Counted from the first letter of the stretch, positions 46,313 to 55,080 are shown. The stretch is 64,000 bases of DNA from Rhizobium sp. (GCA_019459285.1 JAIBEL010000054.1:62001-126000), one strand, 5' to 3'. Notes: generated by a model from the sequence alone, not told the origin. Numbers and translations: made by a program.

Positions 46313-47735
46313 GGGGACGGCCATGCATCCGACTTTTCCTGCGCCGCGTACGCTGGCCCTTGCCGTGCTGTCTGCCGTCCTACTGGGCGGTTGCGCGAGC
46401 TTTTCGGCTGACGGCGGCTTCGGCGCGGTCCAGTCCGCCACCCAGTCGCGCATCCAGAAGGATGTCGTCTGGGCGCGCGACGAAGCCGGCCGCACGCAGA
46501 CCCAGGCACGCATCGATGCGCTACTGGCGAAGCCGCTTTCAGCGGACGACGCGGTGCAGATCGCGCTGCTCAACAACCCGGGCCTGCAGGCCGCGTTCAA
46601 CACGCTCGGCCTTGCCGAGGCCGACTGGATTGCGGCGCAGCGCCTGCCAAATCCAGGTGTTTCCATCGGACGCCTTACGCGGGGCAGCGAGGTGGAATGG
46701 GAACGCAGCCTGCATCTCAACCTGATGCGGCTGCTGACCATGCCGATGCGCATCGACATCGAGCAGCGGCTATTCGAGCAGACTCGGCGCGAACTGGTTC
46801 TGAACGTACTGCGGCTGGCGGCGGACACCCGCAAGGCCTGGGTCGTCGCGGTGGCGGCGAAGCAATCCGCGCATTACCAGCAGCAGACGATGGATGCTGC
46901 CGAAGCCGGTGCGGAACTGGCGCGTCGCATGGCGCAGGTTGGCAACTGGAGCAAGCTGAAACAGGCGCGCGAGCAGTCGTTCTATGCGGACGCCGCACTG
47001 GCGGTGGCGCGTGCCGAACAGACGAAGCTGCAGGCGCGCGAACGCCTGATTCGGCTGCTGGGCCTGCCCCATGGCGATGCGCTGCAATTGCCCGAACGCT
47101 TGCCGGATCTGCCCGCAACCCTGCCCGCGCTGCCGGATGTCGAACAGCAGGCCATGGATTCACGCCTGGATCTCCAGGCAACCCGGCTGCAAACCGAGGC
47201 GCTGGCCAGGAACCTGGGCCTTACGCGCCGCACGCGCTTCGTCAACGTGCTGGAACTGGGCGCCATCAGCAACAGTTCGAACGAAGCGCCTTTGCAGCGC
47301 GGCTACGAAATCAGCTTCGAACTGCCGCTGTTCGACTGGGGGCAGACCCGGGTGGTGCAGGCCGAATCGCGCTACCGCCAGGCGCTCGAGCGCGCACGCG
47401 AGACCGTGGTCAACGCGCGTTCCGAGGTGCGCGAGGCCTATGCCATGCAGCAGACCCAGTACGCCATCGCACGGCACCTGCGCGACGAGGTGGTGCCGCT
47501 GAAGCAGCGCATTTCCGAGGAAAACCAGTATCGCTACAACGGCATGCTGATCGGCGTGTTCGAACTGCTCGCCGATGCGCGTTCGCAGATCGCGTCGGTC
47601 AACGCCGCCATCGAGGCGCAGCGCGATTTCTGGCTTGCCGACGCCGACATGCAGATGGCGCTGGCCGGCACGCCGGGCAAAATCCCGGTCACCTCTCTCC
47701 CGCCCGCGTCTGCCGATGCGGCGGGCGGACACTGA
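46302..47735 (+). CDS. TolC-family outer-membrane efflux lipoprotein
   Basis: A 477-residue outer-membrane factor. The signal ends in the lipobox LLGGC (CusC/CzcC-like lipid anchor). Two repeated OEP halves follow (AVQIALLNNPGLQAAFNTLG and EQQAMDSRLDLQATRLQTEA), with FELPLFDWGQTRVVQAESRY in the second barrel strand. ATG 46302 overlaps the preceding gene; an internal ATG at 46323 (with GAGGGG six bases upstream) is equally good and gives a normal signal length. The matching adaptor and pump are not adjacent; they may be the genes at 60-64 kb. Confidence 0.9.
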   Translation: MRTEGTAMHPTFPAPRTLALAVLSAVLLGGCASFSADGGFGAVQSATQSRIQKDVVWARDEAGRTQTQARIDALLAKPLSADDAVQIALLNNPGLQAAFNTLGLAEADWIAAQRLPNPGVSIGRLTRGSEVEWERSLHLNLMRLLTMPMRIDIEQRLFEQTRRELVLNVLRLAADTRKAWVVAVAAKQSAHYQQQTMDAAEAGAELARRMAQVGNWSKLKQAREQSFYADAALAVARAEQTKLQARERLIRLLGLPHGDALQLPERLPDLPATLPALPDVEQQAMDSRLDLQATRLQTEALARNLGLTRRTRFVNVLELGAISNSSNEAPLQRGYEISFELPLFDWGQTRVVQAESRYRQALERARETVVNARSEVREAYAMQQTQYAIARHLRDEVVPLKQRISEENQYRYNGMLIGVFELLADARSQIASVNAAIEAQRDFWLADADMQMALAGTPGKIPVTSLPPASADAAGGH

Positions 47736-47746
47736 AAGGATTCTTC

Positions 47747-49135
47747 ATGACCTCAAGACGTGATTTTTTCAAACTCGGCGGCGCAGCCGCTGTCGCCACG
47801 GTAAGCCCGGCCGCCCTGGCGGCCCTCCCTGAAGTGGTCAGCATGGACAAGCCCGATACCCAGCCACCGTTGTTGCCGCCCAACGGCCGTCCCTACAATC
47901 CGGTGGTGACATTGAACGGCTGGACGCTGCCGTGGCGCATGAAGGATGGCGTGAAGGAGTTCCATCTGGTCGCCGAGCCGGTGGTGCGCGAGATCGCGCC
48001 CGGCATGAAGGCGCATCTGTGGGGCTACAACGGCCAGAGCCCCGGCCCCACGATAGAAGTGGTGGAAGGCGATCGCGTGCGTATTTTCGTCACCAACCGC
48101 CTGCCCGAACACACCACCATCCACTGGCACGGCCAGCGCCTGCCCAATGGCATGGACGGCATCGGCGGGCTGACCCAGCCGCACATCCAACCAGGCAAGA
48201 CCTTCGTATACGAATTCGTCGCGCATCGCCCCGGCACCTTCATGTACCACCCGCATGCCGACGAGATGACGCAGATGGCGATGGGCATGATGGGCTTCTG
48301 GGTGACGCATCCCAAAGGCAAACATCCCTTGATCGAGCCGGTCGACCGCGATTTCTGCTTCCTCATCAACGCCTACGATATCGACCCAGGCAGCGCCACG
48401 CCCTCGGTCAACACCATGCTCGATTTCAATCTGTGGACCTGGAACAGCCGCGCGTTTCCGGGCATCGACACGCTCAATGTGCGACTGAACGACCGGGTGC
48501 GCATCCGCATGGGCAACCTCACCATGACCAACCACCCGATGCATCTGCACGGCGTGGATTTCGAGGTGACCGGCACCGATGGCGGTCCGGTGCCGAAATC
48601 GGCACGCTGGCCGGAGGTGACCGTTGACATCGCGGTCGGCCAGATGCGCCAGATCGAATTCGTCGCCGACGAGGAAGGCGACTGGGCCTTCCACTGCCAC
48701 AAAAGCCATCACACCATGAATGCAATGGGCCATGCGGTGCCGACGATGATCGGCGTCGATTACAGCGGTCTGGCGGGGAAGATCAGCAAGCTCATTCCCG
48801 ACTACATGGCGATGGGCGAGCGCGGCATGGCCGACATGGCCGAAATGGAGATGCCGCTGCCCGACAACACGCTGCCGATGATGGCCGGCCGAGGCCCCTA
48901 CGGCCCGGTCGAGATGGGTGGCATGTTCAGCGTGATGAAGGTGCGCCGCGGGCAGAAGCGCGGCGACTATTCCGACCCCGGCTGGTACAAGCAGCCGCCC
49001 GGTACGCAGGCGCGTGAAGTCCTCGACGCGTCGGCCGAGCCGGCCGTGCGCGCGCCGCAAGCCGCCTCGCCCCAGGGCATGCCGGGCGACGTCGAAGTGA
49101 CTGTGCGCAAACCCGCCGGCCACGCCGGTCATTGA
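47747..49135 (+). CDS. Tat-exported multicopper oxidase
   Basis: A 462-residue multicopper oxidase. The twin-arginine signal is SRRDFFKLGGAAAVATVSP. Copper ligands are in TIHWHGQRLP, FMYHPHADEM, HPMHLHGVDF and FHCHKSHHTMNAMGH (the HCHxxxHxxxxM type 1/3 motif). A Met/Gly-rich tail (MADMAEMEMPLPDNTLPMM) resembles the copper-sensing segments of CueO/CopA. It is likely a periplasmic cuprous oxidase in copper tolerance. It sits between the TolC-like and CusF-like genes. Confidence 0.92.
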   Translation: MTSRRDFFKLGGAAAVATVSPAALAALPEVVSMDKPDTQPPLLPPNGRPYNPVVTLNGWTLPWRMKDGVKEFHLVAEPVVREIAPGMKAHLWGYNGQSPGPTIEVVEGDRVRIFVTNRLPEHTTIHWHGQRLPNGMDGIGGLTQPHIQPGKTFVYEFVAHRPGTFMYHPHADEMTQMAMGMMGFWVTHPKGKHPLIEPVDRDFCFLINAYDIDPGSATPSVNTMLDFNLWTWNSRAFPGIDTLNVRLNDRVRIRMGNLTMTNHPMHLHGVDFEVTGTDGGPVPKSARWPEVTVDIAVGQMRQIEFVADEEGDWAFHCHKSHHTMNAMGHAVPTMIGVDYSGLAGKISKLIPDYMAMGERGMADMAEMEMPLPDNTLPMMAGRGPYGPVEMGGMFSVMKVRRGQKRGDYSDPGWYKQPPGTQAREVLDASAEPAVRAPQAASPQGMPGDVEVTVRKPAGHAGH

Positions 49136-49168
49136 AGGCTATCGAAAGCGATACATGAAGGAGCTGAA

Positions 49169-49480
49169 ATGAAGACATGGATTCCATTGCTTGCCGCGCT
49201 TGCGATCGTTTCCCCTCTGCACGCCGAACCTACGGCCCCGCCGGCTGCGCAGGCCAATGTGATGACCGATGGCGTCGTGCGCCGGGTGGATGTGGCCAAC
49301 GGCAAGCTCACCTTGCGACACGGGCCGATCGTCAACCTCGACATGCCTGCCATGACCATGGTGTTCCGGGTGCAGCCTCCGGAACTGATGAAGGGCCTCA
49401 AAGTGGGCGATGCGGTGAAATTTCATGCCGAGAGCATCGACGATACCCTGACCGTCACCGCGATTCATCCCGCGCAATAG
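49169..49480 (+). CDS. CusF-like periplasmic copper chaperone
   Basis: A 103-residue exported protein (signal MKTWIPLLAALAIVSPLHA) with a CusF OB-fold: GVVRRVDVANGKLTLRHGPI and LDMPAMTMVFRV. The copper-binding His and the two methionines of the MTM motif are present, while the tryptophan of E. coli CusF (Trp44, which contacts the metal) is Met here. It probably carries Cu(I)/Ag(I) to a CusA-type pump. AAGGAG precedes ATG. Last clear gene of the copper operon. Confidence 0.9.
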   Translation: MKTWIPLLAALAIVSPLHAEPTAPPAAQANVMTDGVVRRVDVANGKLTLRHGPIVNLDMPAMTMVFRVQPPELMKGLKVGDAVKFHAESIDDTLTVTAIHPAQ

Positions 49481-49610
49481 CGGACAAGGCGTGGACTGAA
49501 GCATCCAAAATTAGGATAGGCGAGTCTTTTGTACTAGATTGAAGATACGTGATGTCGAACACACGCAGTATTGGGTGTGAGGACATTTTCCCTTCGCTAT
49601 GGAGACAGAG

Positions 49611-49982
49611 ATGAAACATATATCACCCATATCAATAGCCGCCCTTGCCCTTTCCCTGGGGATGGCGGGCATCATGCCAGCGTATGCCGCCGATCAGGCG
49701 CGCGACCAGGATCGAACCCAGTCGCAGGATCAGGATCGTATCTACGGTTCGGAACTGATGACGCAGCAGGAGCGCAACGAATATCACAATCGCATGCGCA
49801 CGCTGAAAACCCAGCAGGAACGCGAAGCCTTCCGCCTGGAACATCACAAGCAGATGCAGGAGCGTGCCCAGGCCCAGGGCAAGGCCCTGCCCGACATGCC
49901 GCCTGCGGGCATGGGGCCCGGCTCGGGTATGGGGCCGGGTATGGGACCGGGTTCTGGCATGGGGTCCGGTTCCCGTCGCTAG
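49611..49982 (+). CDS. Secreted Gln/Arg- and Gly/Met-rich protein
   Basis: A 123-residue protein from ATG 49611 (GGAG seven bases upstream; an ATG at 49599 is less likely). Signal peptide ISPISIAALALSLGMAG, then YAADQARDQDRTQSQDQDR, a basic helical part (MTQQERNEYHNRMRTLKTQQ, then FRLEHHKQMQERAQ) and a tail of GMGPGSG repeats. Resembles small CpxP/Spy-like or metal-responsive periplasmic proteins by composition only. The methionines in the tail could bind copper, in keeping with its neighbours. Confidence 0.75.
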   Translation: MKHISPISIAALALSLGMAGIMPAYAADQARDQDRTQSQDQDRIYGSELMTQQERNEYHNRMRTLKTQQEREAFRLEHHKQMQERAQAQGKALPDMPPAGMGPGSGMGPGMGPGSGMGSGSRR

Positions 49983-49998
49983 CGGGTTGCCCCTGCGG

Positions 49999-51369
49999 TC
50001 AGGTGGAAGCGGCTGGTGCGCTGAAGTGCAGCGTGGCCGCAAACCCGTGGCCGCCATCCGCGCGCGGCAGTCCATCCCCCAGGTCAAGCTGGGCATGTGA
50101 GAGTGTTGCAATGCGTGCGACGATGGAAAGACCGAGGCCGCATCCCTCGTTTTCGACCTCGCCGCGCACGAAGCGGGCACTGAGTTGCGACCGCAGTGCA
50201 GGGGCTACGCCCGGGCCATCGTCGGCAACGGTGATGGCACAGTTCGTTCCGCGATGCGCGATGCGTACGTCGATCCGCGCGCCTTCTCCTGCATAGTGCA
50301 CGGCATTGTCGAGCAGGTTGCGGACCGCGACCTGTAGCCATGCCGCCGTGATGGCGATACGGCATCCCGCTGCCGCATCGACCGTCAGGGTTTGCCTCTG
50401 GCGTTGCGCTTGGGGCAAAAGTTCTTCGCACACTGTCGCCACGATTTCTGCGGGATCCAGGGGCGCGGGCGGGCTGCCCTGTGTCGCCGGATCGACGCGC
50501 GCGAGGGTGAGCAATTGCTCGACCAGGTGCGTCATCCGGTCCACGCCGACGATCACCTGCGCCAGCGCATGCTGCTGGCTGTCAGCCGTCTGCGCGCGCA
50601 GCGCGACCTGCGTCTGAACTTTCAAGGCCGCCAGCGGCGTGCGCAATTCGTGCGCGGCATCCGCGGTGAAGCGGCGCTCGTTTTCGAAGGCTTCGTTGAC
50701 GCGCCGGATCAGTGCGTTGAGTGCGGCGCGCAGCGGCGCAATTTCCTCGGGCAGGGCGGGCGATTCGTCGAGTGGCGTCAGGGCCTGCACATCGAGCGCG
50801 CCGACCTGGTGGGCCACCGTATCCACCGGCCGCAGGTTGCGGCCGATGCCCCACCAGACCGCCAGCGCCATCAGCGGCAGCGCCAGCGCAGCAGGAATCA
50901 GCAGCGACAGGCCAATCTCGCGCGCCAGGCCTTCGCGTGCCGCATGGGCCTGGCCGACGACGACCCGATATTTCGCGTCGGGATCCTGTACCGCATAGAA
51001 CCGCCAGCGCGCGCCTTCGTACTGGCGCTCGCTGAATCCCGGCCCGATCCCGGATTCAAACCCGGCGTGGCCCATGGACGTGGCCAGACGCAGCATCCGT
51101 CCGTCATCGTCGTGCCACACCTCGAATGCGATGGGCACCGGATTGTGGTGGCTGTGATCCTGAAGCTCCTTAGCAAAATGTTCGACCTCGCCGGCCGCCA
51201 CGATCGCCAGCAAGGTGTCGGCGACCTGCGTCAGCTGGCCGTCGAGCAATTCGTCCGCTTCATGGTGCGCGCGCTGATACACCACCAGCGCGGACAGCAG
51301 CCAGATCGCCGCCACCGAACCGGTCAGCAGCCACACCAGCCGCCGGCGCAGGGAGTATGGCCGGCTCAT
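49999..51369 (-). CDS. Sensor histidine kinase (QseC/PmrB-like)
   Basis: A 456-residue membrane kinase. First helix LVWLLTGSVAAIWLLSALVV, a ~130-residue periplasmic sensor (EVEHFAKELQDHSHHNPVPI), a second helix LLIPAALALPLMALAVWWGI, then a HAMP-like linker, the H-box ADAAHELRTPLAALKVQTQV, N-box RNLLDNAVHYAGE, and G-boxes VADDGPGV and GCGLGLSIV. The His-rich stretch in the sensor may bind metal. It overlaps the response regulator gene by four bases and is the last gene of the cytochrome operon. Confidence 0.93.
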   Translation of the reverse strand: MSRPYSLRRRLVWLLTGSVAAIWLLSALVVYQRAHHEADELLDGQLTQVADTLLAIVAAGEVEHFAKELQDHSHHNPVPIAFEVWHDDDGRMLRLATSMGHAGFESGIGPGFSERQYEGARWRFYAVQDPDAKYRVVVGQAHAAREGLAREIGLSLLIPAALALPLMALAVWWGIGRNLRPVDTVAHQVGALDVQALTPLDESPALPEEIAPLRAALNALIRRVNEAFENERRFTADAAHELRTPLAALKVQTQVALRAQTADSQQHALAQVIVGVDRMTHLVEQLLTLARVDPATQGSPPAPLDPAEIVATVCEELLPQAQRQRQTLTVDAAAGCRIAITAAWLQVAVRNLLDNAVHYAGEGARIDVRIAHRGTNCAITVADDGPGVAPALRSQLSARFVRGEVENEGCGLGLSIVARIATLSHAQLDLGDGLPRADGGHGFAATLHFSAPAAST

Positions 51370-52037
51370 GGCGTGGGTGCGCCGCTCGACGCCATGTAGC
51401 CGACGCCGCGCACGGTGCGGATCAGCTCGTTGCCGAGCTTCTTCCGCAGGTGGTGGATGTGGACTTCGAGCGCGTTGCTGTCGACGGCCTCGTTCCAGGT
51501 GTAGAGCTGCTCTTCCAGCACGCGCCGGGTTAGCACCCGGTCGGTGTTTTCCAGCAGCAGGTGCAGCAGGTCGAATTCGCGCGGGGTCAGTTCGACGGCC
51601 TGGCCGGCGCGCGTCACGCTACGCGCCGCCGGGTTGAGTTCGATCTCGCCGACGGCGAGCACGGGCTCAGGGCGGCCATGGGCGCGCCGTACCAGCGCGC
51701 GCAGGCGGGCGGTAATCTCGTCGAGGTCGAAGGGCTTCAGCACATAGTCGTCGGCGCCGAGGTCGAGCCCGCGCACTTTGTCCTCTAGCTGGTCGCGCGC
51801 GGTGAGGATCAGCACCGGCGTCGCGTCATGGCGACCGCGCAGCCATTGCAGCACCGACAGGCCGTCGCGTTTCGGCAGCCCCAGGTCGAGCACCACGGCC
51901 GCAAACGATTCGGTGGACAGGGCCGCCACCGCCGCCTCGCCATCGCGCAGCCAGTCGACGGCATAGCCCGCCTGGGTCAGTCCCGCCTGCAGGCCGTCGC
52001 CCAGCAGGCGGTCATCTTCCACCAACAATATGCGCAT
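51366..52037 (-). CDS. OmpR-family response regulator
   Basis: A 223-residue two-component regulator of the QseB/PmrA type. The receiver has the acidic pair VEDDRLLGDG, phospho-acceptor Asp51 in VVLDLGLPKRDG, Thr in ILTARD and Lys in DYVLKPFDLDE. The C-terminal winged helix has ELTPREFDLLHLLLENTDRV and SNALEVHIHHLRKKLG. Partner of the overlapping kinase. It starts 20 bases after the dihaem cytochrome gene, so the pair probably responds to, or controls, the redox genes upstream. Confidence 0.95.
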   Translation of the reverse strand: MRILLVEDDRLLGDGLQAGLTQAGYAVDWLRDGEAAVAALSTESFAAVVLDLGLPKRDGLSVLQWLRGRHDATPVLILTARDQLEDKVRGLDLGADDYVLKPFDLDEITARLRALVRRAHGRPEPVLAVGEIELNPAARSVTRAGQAVELTPREFDLLHLLLENTDRVLTRRVLEEQLYTWNEAVDSNALEVHIHHLRKKLGNELIRTVRGVGYMASSGAPTP

Positions 52038-52057
52038 CGTTCCGGTTCATCCCTGGG

Positions 52058-52588
52058 TCATTGTTTCGGAATCCTGACCGTGTCCTCGTCGAACACGCCC
52101 TGTTCCGCCTGGCGATGGCAGGCAGCACAATTGGCGGCAGAGCCGATCGATTTGCGCGACCACGTCGCCTGCGAAACCTCGTCGTGCTTGTGCACGAACC
52201 AGCGGGTTTCGGTGATGCGCAACGGTGCCGCGCTGGCTCCCGTGCTTTGCATCACCCGACTGCCCATCCGGCTGGTGCCGCTGTCGGCGGCGTTGGCCTC
52301 CAGGAATCGCAGGATATCAGCCTGGGTCGCCGGATCAAGGCTGGCGTTTTCGCCGAAGTGCTGGTCGAGCCCGCCCATCAGGCGACGCCACGACGCCTTC
52401 GGCAGGAAAGCCGGCGAATAGGCGATATGGCAGCTTGCGCATTCCTGTTGCCAGGCCTTGTTGGTCGTCCGCGGCAGGACATTGCCGCCGCCATCGCCGT
52501 GTGCATCGGCCGAAGGTAGCGAAAACGCCAGCAGGCTGAACACGCCCACCGCCGCGACGACCCCGATTCCGCGCAATAGATAGTTCAT
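52058..52588 (-). CDS. Dihaem cytochrome c (DHC type)
   Basis: A 176-residue exported cytochrome. Signal LLRGIGVVAAVGVFSLLAFS, cleavage near ADAHG. Two haem motifs, CASCH near residue 50 and CAACH near residue 157. The sequence PAFLPKASWRRLMGGLDQHFG is typical of the dihaem cytochromes that partner sphaeroides haem protein (SHP). The neighbouring DUF1924 cytochrome and b561 complete the known DHC/SHP/cytochrome b set, whose exact function (oxygen or nitric oxide chemistry) is debated. Confidence 0.9.
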   Translation of the reverse strand: MNYLLRGIGVVAAVGVFSLLAFSLPSADAHGDGGGNVLPRTTNKAWQQECASCHIAYSPAFLPKASWRRLMGGLDQHFGENASLDPATQADILRFLEANAADSGTSRMGSRVMQSTGASAAPLRITETRWFVHKHDEVSQATWSRKSIGSAANCAACHRQAEQGVFDEDTVRIPKQ

Positions 52589-52598
52589 GGTGTGCTCC

Positions 52599-53008
52599 TT
52601 ATCGGGCCTGGCTCAGCCAGGCGATGAAATCGCCTTTTTCCTGCGCGCTGCATTCGCGTTGCAGGACATCCTGGCAGTTGCGCCGGAACCATTTCTCGAC
52701 CTTGGCCGCATCGGTGAAGCGCTGCGGATTGGCTGCCGGCGCCAGCGGCTCGATGCGCTTGCCGACGCGGGTGCGTCCCGCCTGGGTTGGGTTGGCGGTA
52801 TGGCAGCCGGCGCAGCTCACGGCCTTGCCATCGCGGCCCGGGTGCTCGGTGCGATACAAGGCCGCGCCGCGCGAGGCGGACAAGCCGGACACCGGCACGC
52901 CCGCCTGCTGCGCATACTGCGCCATCAGACTGGCAGGACTGTCGGCCGCCGCCACGGCGGAGGTCATGCCGAGTACGCCAGGCCACCGTAGAGAAGGTGC
53001 TTAATCAT
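52599..53008 (-). pseudogene. DUF1924/SHP-like monohaem cytochrome c with frameshifted signal peptide
   Basis: The mature part is intact: ASRGAALYRTEHPGRDGKAV, the haem site CAGCH, RNCQDVLQRECSAQEKGDFI. An ATG at 53008, overlapping the cytochrome b stop as expected for coupling, opens MIKHLLYGGLA, a normal signal start. That frame then meets TGA after fourteen codons, while the continuing frame reads VLGMTSAVAAADSP. Restoring one base near 52976 would join them into one standard signal peptide. As the sequence stands, only an ATG at 52967 (123 residues, no signal) could express it. Either a real inactivation or a sequencing error. Confidence 0.72.
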
Positions 53009-53639
53009 GCTGCACCTCGTTTCCCGCGCCGAGGTATTGCTTGCCGGTCACCATGCTTTGCGCCACCCGTTCGCCACGCCATTGGTGAAACACCAGCGCA
53101 GCCAGATGCAGGCCGATGAAACCGAGCATCAGGCCGAACCCGAATTCGTGCGGCTCGCCCAGCACATCTTCCAGCCATGGCATATTGCCCAGCCAGCCGG
53201 CGAGCGGGCCGGTCTGGAACTCGCTGGCGGCCAGCCCCAGTCCGGTGACGACCATCAGCGCCATCACGCCGTAGGCAAACAGATAACCCAGGCTGGCGAT
53301 CGGGTCGTGGCCTGCGCGATGCTTCGTGGGCAGGCGCAGTTTCCCGAGGCTGTCCTTCCACACGGCGGGATGCCACAGGTCGCGCCAGCGTGCGCTGAGC
53401 GGACCCACCAGGCCCCACAGCAGGCGCGTCAGCAGGCCCGCCGTCAGCGTGTAGCCGATGAGAATATGCAGATTCCACAGGGTTTTTTCATAGGGACTGT
53501 GCTCGAACCAGTCGGCCAGCTGGCTGGTGGCGATGAGCGCCACGATGGCCAGCGCGATGACCCAGTGCAGCAGGCGCAGCAAGGGGTCGAACACGCGTTG
53601 CGGCTGCGTGGATGTATGTGACGTGGATGGATGGGCCAT
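53001..53639 (-). CDS. Cytochrome b561-family membrane protein
   Basis: A 212-residue inner-membrane dihaem cytochrome b. Four helices include LLHWVIALAIVALIATSQLA, NLHILIGYTLTAGLLTRLLW, GYLFAYGVMALMVVTGLGLA and FGLMLGFIGLHLAALVFHQW, each carrying haem-ligand histidines as in the Ni-hydrogenase/b561 family. It would pass electrons between quinone and the periplasmic cytochromes encoded next. It is the first gene of the operon, 56 bases from the MITE-like element that probably borders its promoter. Confidence 0.92.
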   Translation of the reverse strand: MAHPSTSHTSTQPQRVFDPLLRLLHWVIALAIVALIATSQLADWFEHSPYEKTLWNLHILIGYTLTAGLLTRLLWGLVGPLSARWRDLWHPAVWKDSLGKLRLPTKHRAGHDPIASLGYLFAYGVMALMVVTGLGLAASEFQTGPLAGWLGNMPWLEDVLGEPHEFGFGLMLGFIGLHLAALVFHQWRGERVAQSMVTGKQYLGAGNEVQHD

Positions 53640-53694
53640 GGCAGTCTCCTGAAAGCGGGTTGAAGCAGACTGTATGCGCGCCAGCTTAGGGAAA

Positions 53695-53816
53695 CCTTAA
53701 GGAAACACTGAACAAGTTGATTCCGCTCATGGTTCGACAAGCTCACCACGAACGGAATCAACAACTTGCCGTTCGTCCTGAGCCTGTCGAAGGACTTGTT
53801 CAGCGTTTCCTTAAGG
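53695..53816. repeat. 122-bp MITE-like inverted repeat
   Basis: The ends are near-perfect 23-bp inverted repeats with one mismatch, beginning CCTTAAGGAAAC and ending GTTTCCTTAAGG. Inside, TTGATTCCG/CGGAATCAA and a GTTCGACAAGCTCA... arm facing a TGAGCCTGTCGAAG arm give further hairpins. The GTTCGACAAGCTCA type arm is, from memory, a widespread dispersed repeat. It holds no gene. Confidence 0.85.
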
Positions 53817-53883
53817 GAGGGATTTCTTCCCGATCAGGCAGCGGGCATGGGTTCCGCGGGCCGGGTGGTGGCGGACCCCAGGC

Positions 53884-53923
53884 AAAAAAATGCCGGCGCA
53901 GGCTGTTGCAGCCATGCGTCGGC
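53884..53923 (-). terminator. Rho-independent terminator after the metallophosphoesterase
   Basis: On the minus strand GCCGACGCA pairs with TGCGCCGGC (one mismatch), enclosing GGCTG/CAGCC, and seven T residues follow after one base. It is about 50 bases past the gene end. Confidence 0.85.
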
Positions 53924-53973
53924 GTTCAGAAACCGGGGCAGCGCCTTCTCTTCAAAGGCCTGCCCCTGCAGCC

Positions 53974-55080
53974 TTACTTGCAGCTGGACAAGGGGTCCTT
54001 GCAGTAGGGCACGTTTTCCCAGCTGAACATCTGCGGCTTGCGCGGATCGATGGTGAGGCGCAGCCATTCGGCAGGGGCGTTGGTGGAGCCCTGAACCGTG
54101 ATGCGGGTCAGGTTGGGCACGGCCTGGGTGTTGTGGATCTTGCCCGTTGCGCTGGCGGGGTCGGCCAGGGGCTGGTCGGCGCCATAAACATGCGAGTCGC
54201 CGTTGAGCAGCAGGACCGGACGGCCGAAATCCACCGCCAGGTCGGCCAGCTTCTGCACATAGGGCGTGTAGTTGTAGAGCTCGTTGCTGGCCACGGCTTC
54301 CGGATCCCACATGTCAGCCTGCTGGCCGATGACCACGGCCTTGGCATGGGCCTTTTCCGCCATCTGGAAGGCCGTTTGCAGCCAGCGGATATCGGCGCCG
54401 GTGCGCTCGGCCACTTCCTGATCCTGGGCGGTCGGGTTGGAGAAGGCGCCGCTCCACGACACGGTGTCGTTGTTGGAGCCGGGCATGTTCACCATCACAA
54501 ACAGCACCTTGCCGTCCATCCACATCGTGTTCTCGACGAACTGGGCGTCGGCGGGATAGGCCGGGTCGAAATGCTTGGCCTGGCTCCAGACCGACTTCAC
54601 GTCCATGCCGAGGGTGTGGCCGGGCTGGGCGAAGAACAGGCTGCGCAGGGCGGCCAGTTCCTTGAGCGGATCGCCGCTGCTCTTTTCCTTGGACTTGTGG
54701 CAGTCGGTCCATTCGTTGTCGCCCGGGGTGTAAACGACCGGCTTGTTGAACTGCTGGAACTGGTAATAGACCTTCTGGTTCCAGCCCGGATTGGATGTCG
54801 CGATGGGGGGCAGGATGTCTGCACTGGTGCAGGCCCAGCTGCCGGCGTGAATGTCCCCCACATGCATCACCAGGCTGACCTTCTTGTCCGCGTTGACGGA
54901 ATCGATCAGCAGCGGCGCATTGTCGAGCAGGTTCTGGTTGTAGGGCCAGTCGCCGAACACCGCGATGGTGACGGGCGTCGCGCCATCGTCGTGGCCGCGG
55001 TCAAGGTCGTGCGCCATGGCGGAGGTCGCCGTGACGAAGCCGGCGGCGAGAAGTGCAGAAGCGAGGAGCAGTTTTTTCAT
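53974..55080 (-). CDS. Secreted calcineurin-like metallophosphoesterase
   Basis: A 368-residue exported protein (signal KKLLLASALLAAGFVTATSA, cleavage AMA-HD). Metal-site motifs in order are VFGDWPYNQ, HVGDIHAGSW, TPGDNEWTDC and NGDSHVYGAD, matching the D-x-H, GDxxxxG, GDNE and GxH pattern of calcineurin-like phosphoesterases, although the first motif lacks the usual D-x-H histidine. Three C-terminal cysteines (YCKDPLSSCK) may form disulfides. The substrate is unknown. A single-gene unit with its own terminator. Confidence 0.87.
   Translation of the reverse strand: MKKLLLASALLAAGFVTATSAMAHDLDRGHDDGATPVTIAVFGDWPYNQNLLDNAPLLIDSVNADKKVSLVMHVGDIHAGSWACTSADILPPIATSNPGWNQKVYYQFQQFNKPVVYTPGDNEWTDCHKSKEKSSGDPLKELAALRSLFFAQPGHTLGMDVKSVWSQAKHFDPAYPADAQFVENTMWMDGKVLFVMVNMPGSNNDTVSWSGAFSNPTAQDQEVAERTGADIRWLQTAFQMAEKAHAKAVVIGQQADMWDPEAVASNELYNYTPYVQKLADLAVDFGRPVLLLNGDSHVYGADQPLADPASATGKIHNTQAVPNLTRITVQGSTNAPAEWLRLTIDPRKPQMFSWENVPYCKDPLSSCK

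Noticed and set aside
53717-54026. Short frames within and after the 122-bp inverted repeat
   Set aside because: They read through the repeat and the downstream terminator; typical of chance translation of the common GTTCGACAAGCTCA repeat.
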